In this document: positions 1-5,253 of the stretch, in pieces
Layout: each line of letters starts with the position of its first letter
How positions within the stretch are numbered: position 1 is the first letter of the stretch
Assembly: GCA_003248845.1 (NCBI GenBank)
Contig: QFPD01000073.1
Span: forward strand, 1 to 8,173
Length of the DNA stretch: 8,173 nt
From: Microbacterium sp.
Lineage (GTDB): Bacteria > Actinomycetota > Actinomycetes > Actinomycetales > Microbacteriaceae
Reading direction: 5' to 3'
The notes under the pieces: generated by a model
The model's database searches: none
What the model was told of the DNA's origin: nothing
What the model saw: only the letters and a program-made list of their open reading frames with translations
Made by a program: the position numbers and the translations under genes

Positions 1-1
1 C

Positions 2-844
2 GTGATGGCCCGGTTCGACAAGACGATGGACTGGCTCGCCGAGACCTACGTCGAGGCGCTCAACTGCATCCACTGGTCGCACGACAAGTACGCCTACGAG
101 CGGCTCGAAATGGCCCTGCACGACAAGGACGTGCTGCGGACGATGGCCTGCGGGATCGCGGGCCTCTCGGTCACGACCGACTCGCTGTCGGCGATCAAGT
201 ACGCGACGGTCACGCCGGTCTTCGACGAGCGCGGGATCGTCGTCGACTACACGATTTCGGGCGAGTTCCCGACGTACGGCAACGATGACGACCGCGCCGA
301 CGACATCGCGGTCGACCTCGTCGAACGCTTCATGGCGAAGATCCGCCGCCACCCGATGTATCGGAACGCCCTGCCGACCCAGTCGGTGCTGACGATCACG
401 TCCAACGTCGTGTACGGCAAGGCGACGGGCAACACCCCCGACGGCCGCCGTGCCGGCGAGCCGTTCGCCCCGGGAGCCAACCCGATGAACGGACGCGACA
501 CGCATGGCATGCTCGCTTCGGCGCTATCGGTGGCCAAGCTCCCCTATTCCGAGTCCCAGGACGGCATCTCGCTGACCAACACCGTGGTCCCTGCCGGTCT
601 CGGCCGCACGAAGGATGAGCAGGTGGCGAACCTGGCGGGGCTGTTGGACGCGTACGTCGGGTCGGAGGGGTACCACATGAACGTCAACGTGTTGAACCGC
701 GAGACGCTCGAGGACGCCATGGAACACCCCGAGAACTACCCGCAGCTGACGATCCGCGTGTCGGGATACGCCGTGAACTTCGTGCGGCTGACGCGCGAGC
801 AGCAGCTCGACGTCCTGTCGCGCACGTTCCACGGCTCGATGTAA
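2..844 (+). CDS. pflB: Pyruvate formate-lyase (formate C-acetyltransferase), C-terminal part
   Basis: This is the last 280 codons of a glycyl-radical enzyme that converts pyruvate and CoA to acetyl-CoA and formate in the cytoplasm. The whole stretch aligns by eye with the C-terminus of E. coli PflB. Shared blocks are DWLAETY near the start, [12 protein letters not shown] (residues 46-57 of the fragment), [27 protein letters not shown] and the glycine-radical motif RVSGYAV, whose glycine is residue 255 (codon 764-766). The end, SRTFHGSM, matches the family's usual C-terminus. E. coli PflB is about 760 residues, so roughly 480 residues, including the catalytic Cys-Cys pair, lie before the window. 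The gene is cut by the window edge, not broken, and the ATG at position 5 is internal. The activase gene follows 48 bp downstream on the same strand, the classical arrangement. Family identity is very secure. Other glycyl-radical enzymes (diol dehydratase type) are unlikely because the match to PflB is continuous. Confidence 0.97.
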   Translation: MMARFDKTMDWLAETYVEALNCIHWSHDKYAYERLEMALHDKDVLRTMACGIAGLSVTTDSLSAIKYATVTPVFDERGIVVDYTISGEFPTYGNDDDRADDIAVDLVERFMAKIRRHPMYRNALPTQSVLTITSNVVYGKATGNTPDGRRAGEPFAPGANPMNGRDTHGMLASALSVAKLPYSESQDGISLTNTVVPAGLGRTKDEQVANLAGLLDAYVGSEGYHMNVNVLNRETLEDAMEHPENYPQLTIRVSGYAVNFVRLTREQQLDVLSRTFHGSM

Positions 845-876
845 CCCCACCCCCACCCCCACCCCAGCAGACCCCC
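845..876 (+). repeat. C-rich tract between pflB and pflA (CCCCAC repeats; possible G-quadruplex or Rho-loading site)
   Basis: Directly after the pflB stop codon the plus strand has C-runs of 4, 5, 5 and 4 bases, each separated by a single A (845-865), and a further C5 run at 872-876. Of the 32 bases, 24 are C and 2 are G. The minus strand therefore reads G4-T-G5-T-G5-T-G4, which fits the standard G-quadruplex pattern with one-base loops. The transcript would be a C-rich, G-poor stretch of the kind Rho factor loads on. Both roles are inferred; only the composition and repeat are seen. Confidence 0.6.
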
Positions 877-944
877 GAGAGGAGCAGAAATCATGGTCGC
901 CACACTCATCGGCACCGCGATCGAGGCCCCCCTCGGGGGTCTTG
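869..944 (+). promoter_or_regulatory. Two mutually exclusive RNA hairpins over the pflA ribosome binding site and early codons
   Basis: The 11 bases at 869-879 are the exact reverse complement of 932-942. Continuing inward, 881, 882, 884 and 885 also pair with 930, 929, 927 and 926, giving 15 pairs over 17 positions. The purine-rich Shine-Dalgarno stretch (877-884) would then lie inside the stem, with the pflA ATG in a 40-nt loop. The same right arm can instead form a local stem, 922-931 with 935-944 (8 Watson-Crick and 2 G-U pairs, loop CUC), which leaves the ribosome site free. The pairing is read directly from the sequence. That it works as a switch is inference. Confidence 0.4.
877..884 (+). 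promoter_or_regulatory. Strong Shine-Dalgarno site of pflA
   Basis: GAGAGGAG ends 8 nt before the ATG at 893. It is the clearest ribosome binding site in the window. It decides the pflA start in favour of 893 over the in-frame ATG at 983, which has no comparable site. Confidence 0.8.
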
Positions 945-1741
945 CGGTCGCGGACGTCGACCGTCACGAGCGCCTCGCCGCGATGCGCGAGGGCCGGCTC
1001 GGGTCGGTGCACTCGTGGGAGCTCGTGACTGCCGTCGATGGACCGGGCACACGGCTCACTACGTTCCTGTCCGGCTGCCCTCTGCAGTGTCTGTACTGCC
1101 ACAACCCCGACACGCTGCAGATGAAGGACGGGCACCCTGTCACGAGCGACGAGCTCCTGCGCCGCATCGCGCGGTACGCCGGAATCTTCCGCGCCACCGG
1201 TGGCGGCATCACGCTCTCGGGCGGTGAAGTGCTCATGCAGCCCGCGTTCGCCGCTCGCATTCTGCGCGGAGCGAAGGAACTCGGCATCCACACCGCCCTC
1301 GACACGTCGGGCTTCCTCGGCGCCGCGGCGACGGACGACATGCTCGCCGATGTCGACCTCGTCCTTCTGGATGTGAAGAGCGGTGACCCCGACACCTACC
1401 GGCGGGTGACGGGGCGCGAGCTCGAACCGACCCTCGACTTCGGGCGGCGCCTCGCGGAGATGCCGCACGGACCCGAGGTCTGGATCCGTTTCGTACTCGT
1501 TCCCGGACTTACCGACGACGCCCGGAACGTCGAGCGGGTGGCCGCCTACGCGGCCTCCCTCAACGAGATCATGCCCGGCACCGTCACACGCGTCGAGGTA
1601 CTGCCCTTCCACCAGATGGGCCGCGACAAGTGGGCTGCACTCGGCCGCGACTACGCCCTCGCCGACACCGAGCCGCCCACGCCCGAGCTCACCGAACGCG
1701 TGCGCGCCCAGTTCCGCGCGCACGGCCTCACGACGTACTGA
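893..1741 (+). CDS. pflA: Pyruvate formate-lyase activating enzyme (radical SAM)
   Basis: This 282-residue enzyme uses S-adenosylmethionine and a [4Fe-4S] cluster to place the glycyl radical on PflB. The cluster motif CX3CX2C is present as C62, C66 and C69 (GCPLQCLYCHN). The SAM-contact motif GGGITLSGGE follows at 103-112, and LDTSGF, LLDVK, WIRFVLVPG and LPFHQMG continue the alignment with E. coli PflA to the C-terminus. The E. coli protein is 246 residues. The difference is mostly about 35 extra N-terminal residues before SVHSWELVTAVDGPG. The start is supported by GAGAGGAG 8 nt upstream, and the ATG at 983 (residue 31) is the alternative. The gene probably shares a transcript with pflB, but the C-rich tract and possible hairpins between them could lower its expression relative to pflB. 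Such a difference would suit an activase needed only in catalytic amounts (inference). It ends 5 bp from the convergent dxr stop codon. Confidence 0.96.
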   Translation: MVATLIGTAIEAPLGGLAVADVDRHERLAAMREGRLGSVHSWELVTAVDGPGTRLTTFLSGCPLQCLYCHNPDTLQMKDGHPVTSDELLRRIARYAGIFRATGGGITLSGGEVLMQPAFAARILRGAKELGIHTALDTSGFLGAAATDDMLADVDLVLLDVKSGDPDTYRRVTGRELEPTLDFGRRLAEMPHGPEVWIRFVLVPGLTDDARNVERVAAYAASLNEIMPGTVTRVEVLPFHQMGRDKWAALGRDYALADTEPPTPELTERVRAQFRAHGLTTY

Positions 1742-1750
1742 GGCCCTCAG
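1738..1750. other. Palindrome containing both the pflA and dxr stop codons
   Basis: CTGAGG-C-CCTCAG is a perfect 6-bp inverted repeat with a one-base centre. One arm holds the pflA TGA (1739-1741), the other the dxr stop read on the minus strand (1747-1749). It is short, with no T-run on either side, so it is a weak candidate for a shared terminator. No other terminator is visible between the two genes. Confidence 0.3.
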
Positions 1751-2835
1751 CCGGCGGAGATGAGCCGATCGGCCGCATCGCGCGCCCATACCTCGGCCTC
1801 GGCGAGTGAGCCCCGGTCGAGCGTCGCCGGCGCGATGTGCGCGTCGACGACGCGACGAACGGTGTCCAGGATGCCGAGGAACGGCAGCGCACCCTCGTGG
1901 AAGGCATCCACCGCCTGCTCGTTCGCCGCATTGAAGACGGCGGGGTACGTACCGCCGGCGCGCCCCACGTGCTTGGCGAGCTCGACCGCGGGGAACGCCT
2001 CGGCATCCAAAGGCTCGAAGGTCCATGTCTGCGCCGTCGTCCAGTCGAGAGGCACGCCGACGCCAGCGACCCGGTGCGGCCAGTCGAGGCCGAGCGAGAT
2101 CGGCAATCGCATGTCCGGCGGGGATGCCTGGGCGATCGTCGACCCGTCGACGAACTCGACCATCGAGTGGACGATCGACTGAGGGTGCACCGCGACATCG
2201 ATGTCGTCGTAATCGACGCCGAACAACAGATGCGCCTCGATGACCTCGAGGCCCTTGTTGACGAGCGTCGCCGAGTTCGTCGTGACGACACGTCCCATGT
2301 TCCACGTCGGGTGCGCGAGCGCCTCGGCGGGGGTGACTTCCTGCAGCGACTCCCGCGTGCGCCCACGGAAGGGACCGCCGGATGCCGTCAAAACGAGCCG
2401 ACGCACCTCGCCCGCCGTGCCACTGCGGAGCGCCTGCGCGATCGCGGAGTGCTCCGAGTCGACGGGCACGATCTGCCCGGGCGCGGCGAGCGCCGTGACG
2501 AGATCGCCCCCCACGATGAGTGACTCCTTGTTCGCGAGCGCGAGTGTGCGCCCCGTCTCAAGCGCCGCGAGGGTCGGGCCCAGCCCGACCGAACCCGTGA
2601 TGCCGTTGAGCACGACGTCGGCCTCGACATCGCGGACGAGCTGCTCGGCGGCATCCGCTCCCAACGCCGTCGCCTCGTGCGCGACCTCGAACTCGACGGC
2701 CTGCGCCGCGAGGGACTCCGCGTCGCGCCCCGCGGCGAGACCCACGACCTCGAACTGGTCGCGGCGCTCGCGGATGACGTCGAGGGCCTGCGTCCCGATC
2801 GAGCCGGTGGAGCCGAGGATCAGGACGCGCCGCAT
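1747..2835 (-). CDS. dxr: 1-deoxy-D-xylulose-5-phosphate reductoisomerase
   Basis: Dxr catalyses the NADPH-dependent rearrangement and reduction of DXP to 2-C-methyl-D-erythritol 4-phosphate, the first committed step of the MEP isoprenoid pathway and the target of fosmidomycin. The 362-residue protein opens with the nucleotide-binding loop GSTGSIG (8-14). It then has LANKES (100-105) and the metal ligands in PVDSEHS (D126, E128) and NKGLE (E197). The active-site loop is HPTWNMG (175-181), followed by [12 protein letters not shown] (217-228) and NAANE (302-306). It is shorter than E. coli Dxr (398 residues), mainly between residues 50 and 80, where about 20-25 residues of the first domain are missing; all catalytic motifs are intact. 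The ATG at 2835 places the Rossmann loop at the expected distance and lies 6 nt after a TAGGCT hexamer. The gene follows the FKBP gene by 26 bp on the same strand, so it may be transcribed both from its own promoter and by read-through. Confidence 0.97.
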   Translation of the reverse strand: MRRVLILGSTGSIGTQALDVIRERRDQFEVVGLAAGRDAESLAAQAVEFEVAHEATALGADAAEQLVRDVEADVVLNGITGSVGLGPTLAALETGRTLALANKESLIVGGDLVTALAAPGQIVPVDSEHSAIAQALRSGTAGEVRRLVLTASGGPFRGRTRESLQEVTPAEALAHPTWNMGRVVTTNSATLVNKGLEVIEAHLLFGVDYDDIDVAVHPQSIVHSMVEFVDGSTIAQASPPDMRLPISLGLDWPHRVAGVGVPLDWTTAQTWTFEPLDAEAFPAVELAKHVGRAGGTYPAVFNAANEQAVDAFHEGALPFLGILDTVRRVVDAHIAPATLDRGSLAEAEVWARDAADRLISAG

Positions 2836-2841
2836 GCGCTC

Positions 2842-2847
2842 AGCCTA
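2842..2847 (-). promoter_or_regulatory. Putative -10 element of dxr (TAGGCT, leaderless start)
   Basis: On the minus strand TAGGCT is followed by exactly six bases (GAGCGC) and the dxr ATG. That puts the expected +1 on the A of the start codon. The hexamer fits the actinobacterial TANNNT consensus. There is no recognisable -35 box at 16-18 bp and no ribosome binding site, as expected for a leaderless transcript. It lies in the 26-bp gap after the FKBP stop codon. Confidence 0.55.
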
Positions 2848-2861
2848 CCCGCGCGCGCCGA

Positions 2862-3815
2862 TCAGCCCTGGGCCTTCTGCGCACCGATGATGTCCACGAC
2901 GAAGACGAGCGTCTCGCCCTTCAGATCGTTGGCGTTGATGTCGCCCTCGCCGTATCCGTCCTTCGGCGGGATGACGACGAGCACCTGAGACCCGACGGTC
3001 TGCCCTTCGAGGGCCTTCTGGAAGCCCGCGACGACGCCGGTTGTGGAGAAGCTGGTCGGCACGCCGCCCTTGTCCCACGTGGAATCGAAGGTCTTGCCGT
3101 CCGACCAGCGGACGCCCGTGTACTGCACGAGCACGGTGTCGCCGCTCTGGACGGTGTAGCCGTCGCCCTTCTTGAGCGTTTCGAGCGTCGTCTCGGTAGG
3201 CGCATCGCCGCCGGGCAGCGTGATGGTCGGCGCACCGTTGTCAGCGAGCGCGACGGTCGGCAGGCCCTCGGTCGTGGGCTGCGGCTCGCCCCATGCGGCG
3301 GTCGGGACGATGGAGAGCAGATCGATGACGTACACCTGACCCGACGCCGACTCCGTCGCGGGGAACGTCGCGACGACCCGCTCACCGGGCGCACCGCAGC
3401 CGAAGATCTGGCCGAGCGGGGCGTCCGCGGAAATCTGCTGCGGCATGAGCTCGGCGGGGTTGTACCCGACGTCACCGATCTTCTCCCCGGTCGTGGCGTC
3501 GAAGGCGCTCATCGCGTACGTGACGAAATCGCCGGCCTTGAGCGGCGTGCCGGTGCCTTCGGAGATCACCGTCGCCTGCAGCTCGGGGATGTCGAGCGGA
3601 GCGGAGAAGGTCGCCGTCGACGCGGTGCCGACATCGCCGGTCACCTGGACGGCGCTGGAGGCATCACCCGAGGCCGCGCGCGCGTCGCACAGGTCGACGG
3701 CCGCGCTCGCGCTGGGGGATGCCGAGGGCGCGGGCGCGCCGCCTCCGGCGCACCCGGCCAGCAGGAGCACCGACGCAACGGTGGCGGACAAAGCGGCGAT
3801 CGGGCGCAGGCGCAC
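2862..3815 (-). CDS. Lipoprotein FKBP-type peptidyl-prolyl cis-trans isomerase with a second, degenerate FKBP-like domain
   Basis: This is probably a membrane-anchored extracytoplasmic prolyl isomerase of 317 residues. Residues 1-22 form a lipoprotein signal: basic RLR, a hydrophobic run, then lipobox LAGC with C22. A Pro/Ser/Ala-rich linker follows to about 40. Residues 215-311 are a clear FKBP domain: VQYTG (Y232), TFDST (F243, D244), VVAGF (F264 where FKBP12 has the conserved Trp), GYGE (Y288) and LVFVVDII. Residues 78-170 repeat the same plan (SEGTGTPLKAGDFVTY, FDATTGEKI, then FGCGAPGERV and VYVIDLLSI) but lack most active-site aromatics, so I read it as a degenerate FKBP-like domain. C43 and C140 could form a disulfide. 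I chose the GTG at 3815 because GAGG (3822-3825) sits 6 nt upstream and the signal peptide then begins with RLR; the GTG at 3827 is the alternative. The open frame continues far upstream opposite the acyltransferase gene, but that part is non-coding in my reading. Confidence 0.9.
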   Translation of the reverse strand: MRLRPIAALSATVASVLLLAGCAGGGAPAPSASPSASAAVDLCDARAASGDASSAVQVTGDVGTASTATFSAPLDIPELQATVISEGTGTPLKAGDFVTYAMSAFDATTGEKIGDVGYNPAELMPQQISADAPLGQIFGCGAPGERVVATFPATESASGQVYVIDLLSIVPTAAWGEPQPTTEGLPTVALADNGAPTITLPGGDAPTETTLETLKKGDGYTVQSGDTVLVQYTGVRWSDGKTFDSTWDKGGVPTSFSTTGVVAGFQKALEGQTVGSQVLVVIPPKDGYGEGDINANDLKGETLVFVVDIIGAQKAQG

Positions 3816-3821
3816 GGAGAA

Positions 3822-3825
3822 CCTC
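3822..3825 (-). promoter_or_regulatory. Shine-Dalgarno site supporting the GTG start at 3815
   Basis: On the minus strand GAGG is separated by six bases (TTCTCC) from the GTG at 3815-3813. It overlaps the alternative GTG at 3827, which has no comparable site, so it favours the shorter FKBP protein. Confidence 0.5.
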
Positions 3826-3887
3826 ACAGAGATGGGATGAAGGGACGCCCCATCATGTCGCACTTTGTTCTGCGCCCGCTGAGAACC

Positions 3888-3934
3888 GCGGCATGGAACG
3901 TGCAGCACGAGGCCATACGCGAAGCGGCATGGAA
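3888..3934 (+). repeat. Two 11-bp direct repeats and a small palindrome upstream of the acyltransferase gene
   Basis: GCGGCATGGAA occurs at 3888-3898 and again at 3924-3934, exactly 36 bp apart. A palindrome, CGTGC-A-GCACG, abuts the first copy at 3899-3909. All three lie in the 138-bp region between the divergent FKBP and acyltransferase genes, and the second copy ends 7 bp before the putative -10 hexamer. They could be operator sites. Alternatively, if translation began at 3837, the repeats would encode AAWN twice, 12 codons apart. I see no clear FKBP promoter in this region. Confidence 0.35.
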
Positions 3935-3941
3935 TCGGGAG

Positions 3942-3947
3942 TACCCT
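3942..3947 (+). promoter_or_regulatory. Putative -10 element of the acyltransferase gene (TACCCT, leaderless start)
   Basis: TACCCT is followed by exactly six bases (CGACGG) and the GTG at 3954, matching TANNNT with the +1 on the start codon. No convincing -35 box is seen at 3918-3925. This spacing is the main reason for preferring the 3954 start over the ATG at 3837 or 3855. Confidence 0.5.
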
Positions 3948-3953
3948 CGACGG

Positions 3954-4745
3954 GTGGCAGAAGAGCAGGCCGGCGCACCGGACGCGCAACAGCCCCATGC
4001 CCCGCAGGCGGACGCCGACGTCGCCCCGGTCGGGTTCACGTACTACGTCGGACGCGGCGTACTCGTCCCCCTCGCACGGCTGCTCTACCGGCCGCGCATC
4101 GAAGGGCGCGGCAACATCCCGCGCACCGGCAAGGTGATCTTCGCGAGCAACCACCTGTCGTTCATCGACTCGCTCATCATCCCCATGTTCTCCCCGCGCC
4201 CGGTGTATTTTCTCGCGAAGTCGTCGTACTTCGACGGCAAGGGCTTCAAGGGATGGGTGAGCCGTCAATTCTTCACGGCCATCGGTGCCACGCCCGTCCA
4301 ACGCGGCGCCGGACAGGCGGCGCTCGACGCACTCGATCAGCAGCGGCGCATCCTGCACTCGGGGCGGGCGATCGCGCTCTACCCCGAGGGCACACGCTCG
4401 CTCGATGGCCGACTCTACAAGGGACGCACCGGCGTGGCATTCCTCGCGTTGGAAGAGGGTGCGCAAGTCGTGCCCGTCGGACTCATCGGCACGAACGAAG
4501 CGATGCCCGTCGGAGCGAAATTCCCCAAGCGGCATCCTCGCGTGACGGTGCGCTACGGCGAGCCGATCGACCTGTCCCATCTCGGGGCGGCCAACAGCGG
4601 GCGCGCGCGGCGGCAGGCGACCGACGAGATCATGGCGGCCATTCACGCCCTCTCCGGTCAAGAGCTCGCGGGAACCTATAACGAGGCGCCCGCTTCCAAC
4701 CCGGTCGAACGCCTCAAGCAGGTCCTTCCGCACGAGCGGCGCTGA
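3954..4745 (+). CDS. PlsC-family 1-acyl-sn-glycerol-3-phosphate acyltransferase
   Basis: The protein probably adds an acyl chain to lysophosphatidic acid (or a related acceptor) at the inner face of the membrane, making phosphatidic acid for phospholipid synthesis. It has 263 residues from the GTG start, normal for the family. The four acyltransferase blocks are in order: NHLSFID (H67 and D72 of the catalytic HX4D), GATPVQR (111-117), YPEGTRS (E145, G146 for phosphate binding) and VVPVGLIGT (172-180). The first 25 residues are polar and Ala/Gln/Pro-rich and look disordered. Residues 28-46 are only moderately hydrophobic, so membrane binding may be peripheral. The frame is open back to 3837 (39 more residues). 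I prefer 3954 because the -10-like hexamer is spaced for a leaderless start and a GGGAG lies 12 nt upstream. The last 32 bp overlap the OsmC gene on the opposite strand. The exact acceptor cannot be told, since actinobacteria often have several PlsC paralogues. Confidence 0.92.
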   Translation: MAEEQAGAPDAQQPHAPQADADVAPVGFTYYVGRGVLVPLARLLYRPRIEGRGNIPRTGKVIFASNHLSFIDSLIIPMFSPRPVYFLAKSSYFDGKGFKGWVSRQFFTAIGATPVQRGAGQAALDALDQQRRILHSGRAIALYPEGTRSLDGRLYKGRTGVAFLALEEGAQVVPVGLIGTNEAMPVGAKFPKRHPRVTVRYGEPIDLSHLGAANSGRARRQATDEIMAAIHALSGQELAGTYNEAPASNPVERLKQVLPHERR

Positions 4746-5214
4746 CGGTTGCCTCGTGGCGGACCGGGAAGTTCACCGAGTTCGCGATGAAGCACCACTC
4801 GTGCGCCTGCGCGTGCGCGGCTTCGGCGGCGGAGATCATGCCGGCCTCGGCCACGACGACGCGGGGATGGAGCACGACCTCGTGGAACGCTCCCCCACCG
4901 CGGCCGTCCTCGACCATGACCCCCGTGGCCTCATCCGTGTACTCGAGGACGGTCACGCCCGCCACGACGCACGCGTGGAGGTACGACAGTAGGTGGCACT
5001 CCGAAAGCGCACCCAGCAGAAGGTCTTCGGGGTTCCATTTCGCACGGTCGCCGCGGAAGGGTCGGTCGGCGGATGCCACGATCGGATCCTTTCCGTCGAC
5101 GAGGAGCGACACCGAGCGGTCGTAGTCGCGATATCCGCTCGTTCCGGAACCGCGATTGCCGGTCCACTCGCTGCGCAGGAGGTAGCGGTGCTCGCCGAAC
5201 GTGGAACCGGTCAT
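4714..5214 (-). CDS. OsmC/Ohr-family thiol peroxidase-like protein
   Basis: This is a 166-residue OsmC-family protein. Known members reduce organic hydroperoxides with two cysteines. Both are present: C73 in the helix motif NPEDLLLGALSECHLL (61-76) and C141 in HEWCFIANSVNFPV (138-151). The fold-typical beginning, with alternating strands through YDRSVSLLVDG, and the HPRVVV strand (116-121) also fit. The second-cysteine context CFIANS differs from the CPxS or CPYS contexts of classical OsmC and Ohr, so it is best called an OsmC-like subfamily of unknown preferred substrate. I place the start at 5214 because a -10-like CAGACT lies exactly 6 nt upstream; extension toward 5331 would run into the asparaginase gene. 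The stop codon lies inside the 3' end of the convergent acyltransferase gene (32-bp overlap). The neighbouring asparaginase gene is divergent and only 39 bp away. Confidence 0.88.
   Translation of the reverse strand: MTGSTFGEHRYLLRSEWTGNRGSGTSGYRDYDRSVSLLVDGKDPIVASADRPFRGDRAKWNPEDLLLGALSECHLLSYLHACVVAGVTVLEYTDEATGVMVEDGRGGGAFHEVVLHPRVVVAEAGMISAAEAAHAQAHEWCFIANSVNFPVRHEATVSAARAEGPA
4728..4762. other. Imperfect inverted repeat at the overlapping 3' ends
   Basis: CCG-CACGAG (4728-4736) can pair with CTCGTG-(G)-CGG (4753-4762): nine base pairs with one bulged G and a 16-nt loop. It lies in the shared end of the acyltransferase and OsmC genes and could pause or end transcription in either direction. 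There is no U-tract, so this is a weak call. Confidence 0.25.
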
Positions 5215-5220
5215 GGCGCC

Positions 5221-5226
5221 AGTCTG
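5221..5226 (-). promoter_or_regulatory. Putative -10 element of the OsmC gene (CAGACT, leaderless start)
   Basis: On the minus strand CAGACT is followed by six bases (GGCGCC) and the ATG at 5214. It keeps the two most conserved -10 positions (A at -11 and T at -7) but has C instead of the first T. No ribosome binding site is seen at normal spacing. Confidence 0.4.
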
Positions 5227-5241
5227 CCACCACCCCGGCGG

Positions 5242-5247
5242 TAGGCT
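5242..5247 (+). promoter_or_regulatory. Putative -10 element of the asparaginase gene (TAGGCT, leaderless start)
   Basis: TAGGCT is followed by exactly six bases (GTCCCG) and the GTG at 5254, the same hexamer and spacing as at dxr. The expected -35 position (5219-5224) is unlike TTGACA and overlaps the -10 of the divergent OsmC gene. The GTAGG (5241-5245) could instead be read as a poor ribosome binding site. Confidence 0.5.
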
Positions 5248-5253
5248 GTCCCG

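Noticed and set aside
524..2305. Open frame of 593 codons on the minus strand opposite pflB and pflA
   Set aside because: It runs antisense to two well-conserved genes and into dxr in another frame. Its translation is Arg/Ala/Gly/His-rich without any recognisable domain, typical of high-GC shadow frames.
3837..3953. N-terminal extension of the acyltransferase from the ATG at 3837
   Set aside because: It has no ribosome binding site, adds 39 residues not typical of the family, and nearly abuts the divergent FKBP start. A TANNNT hexamer is correctly spaced for a leaderless start at 3954. Not fully excluded.
3828..4733. Upstream extension of the FKBP frame to 4733
   Set aside because: It is antisense to the acyltransferase gene, has no domain, and would place the lipoprotein signal peptide in the middle of the protein.
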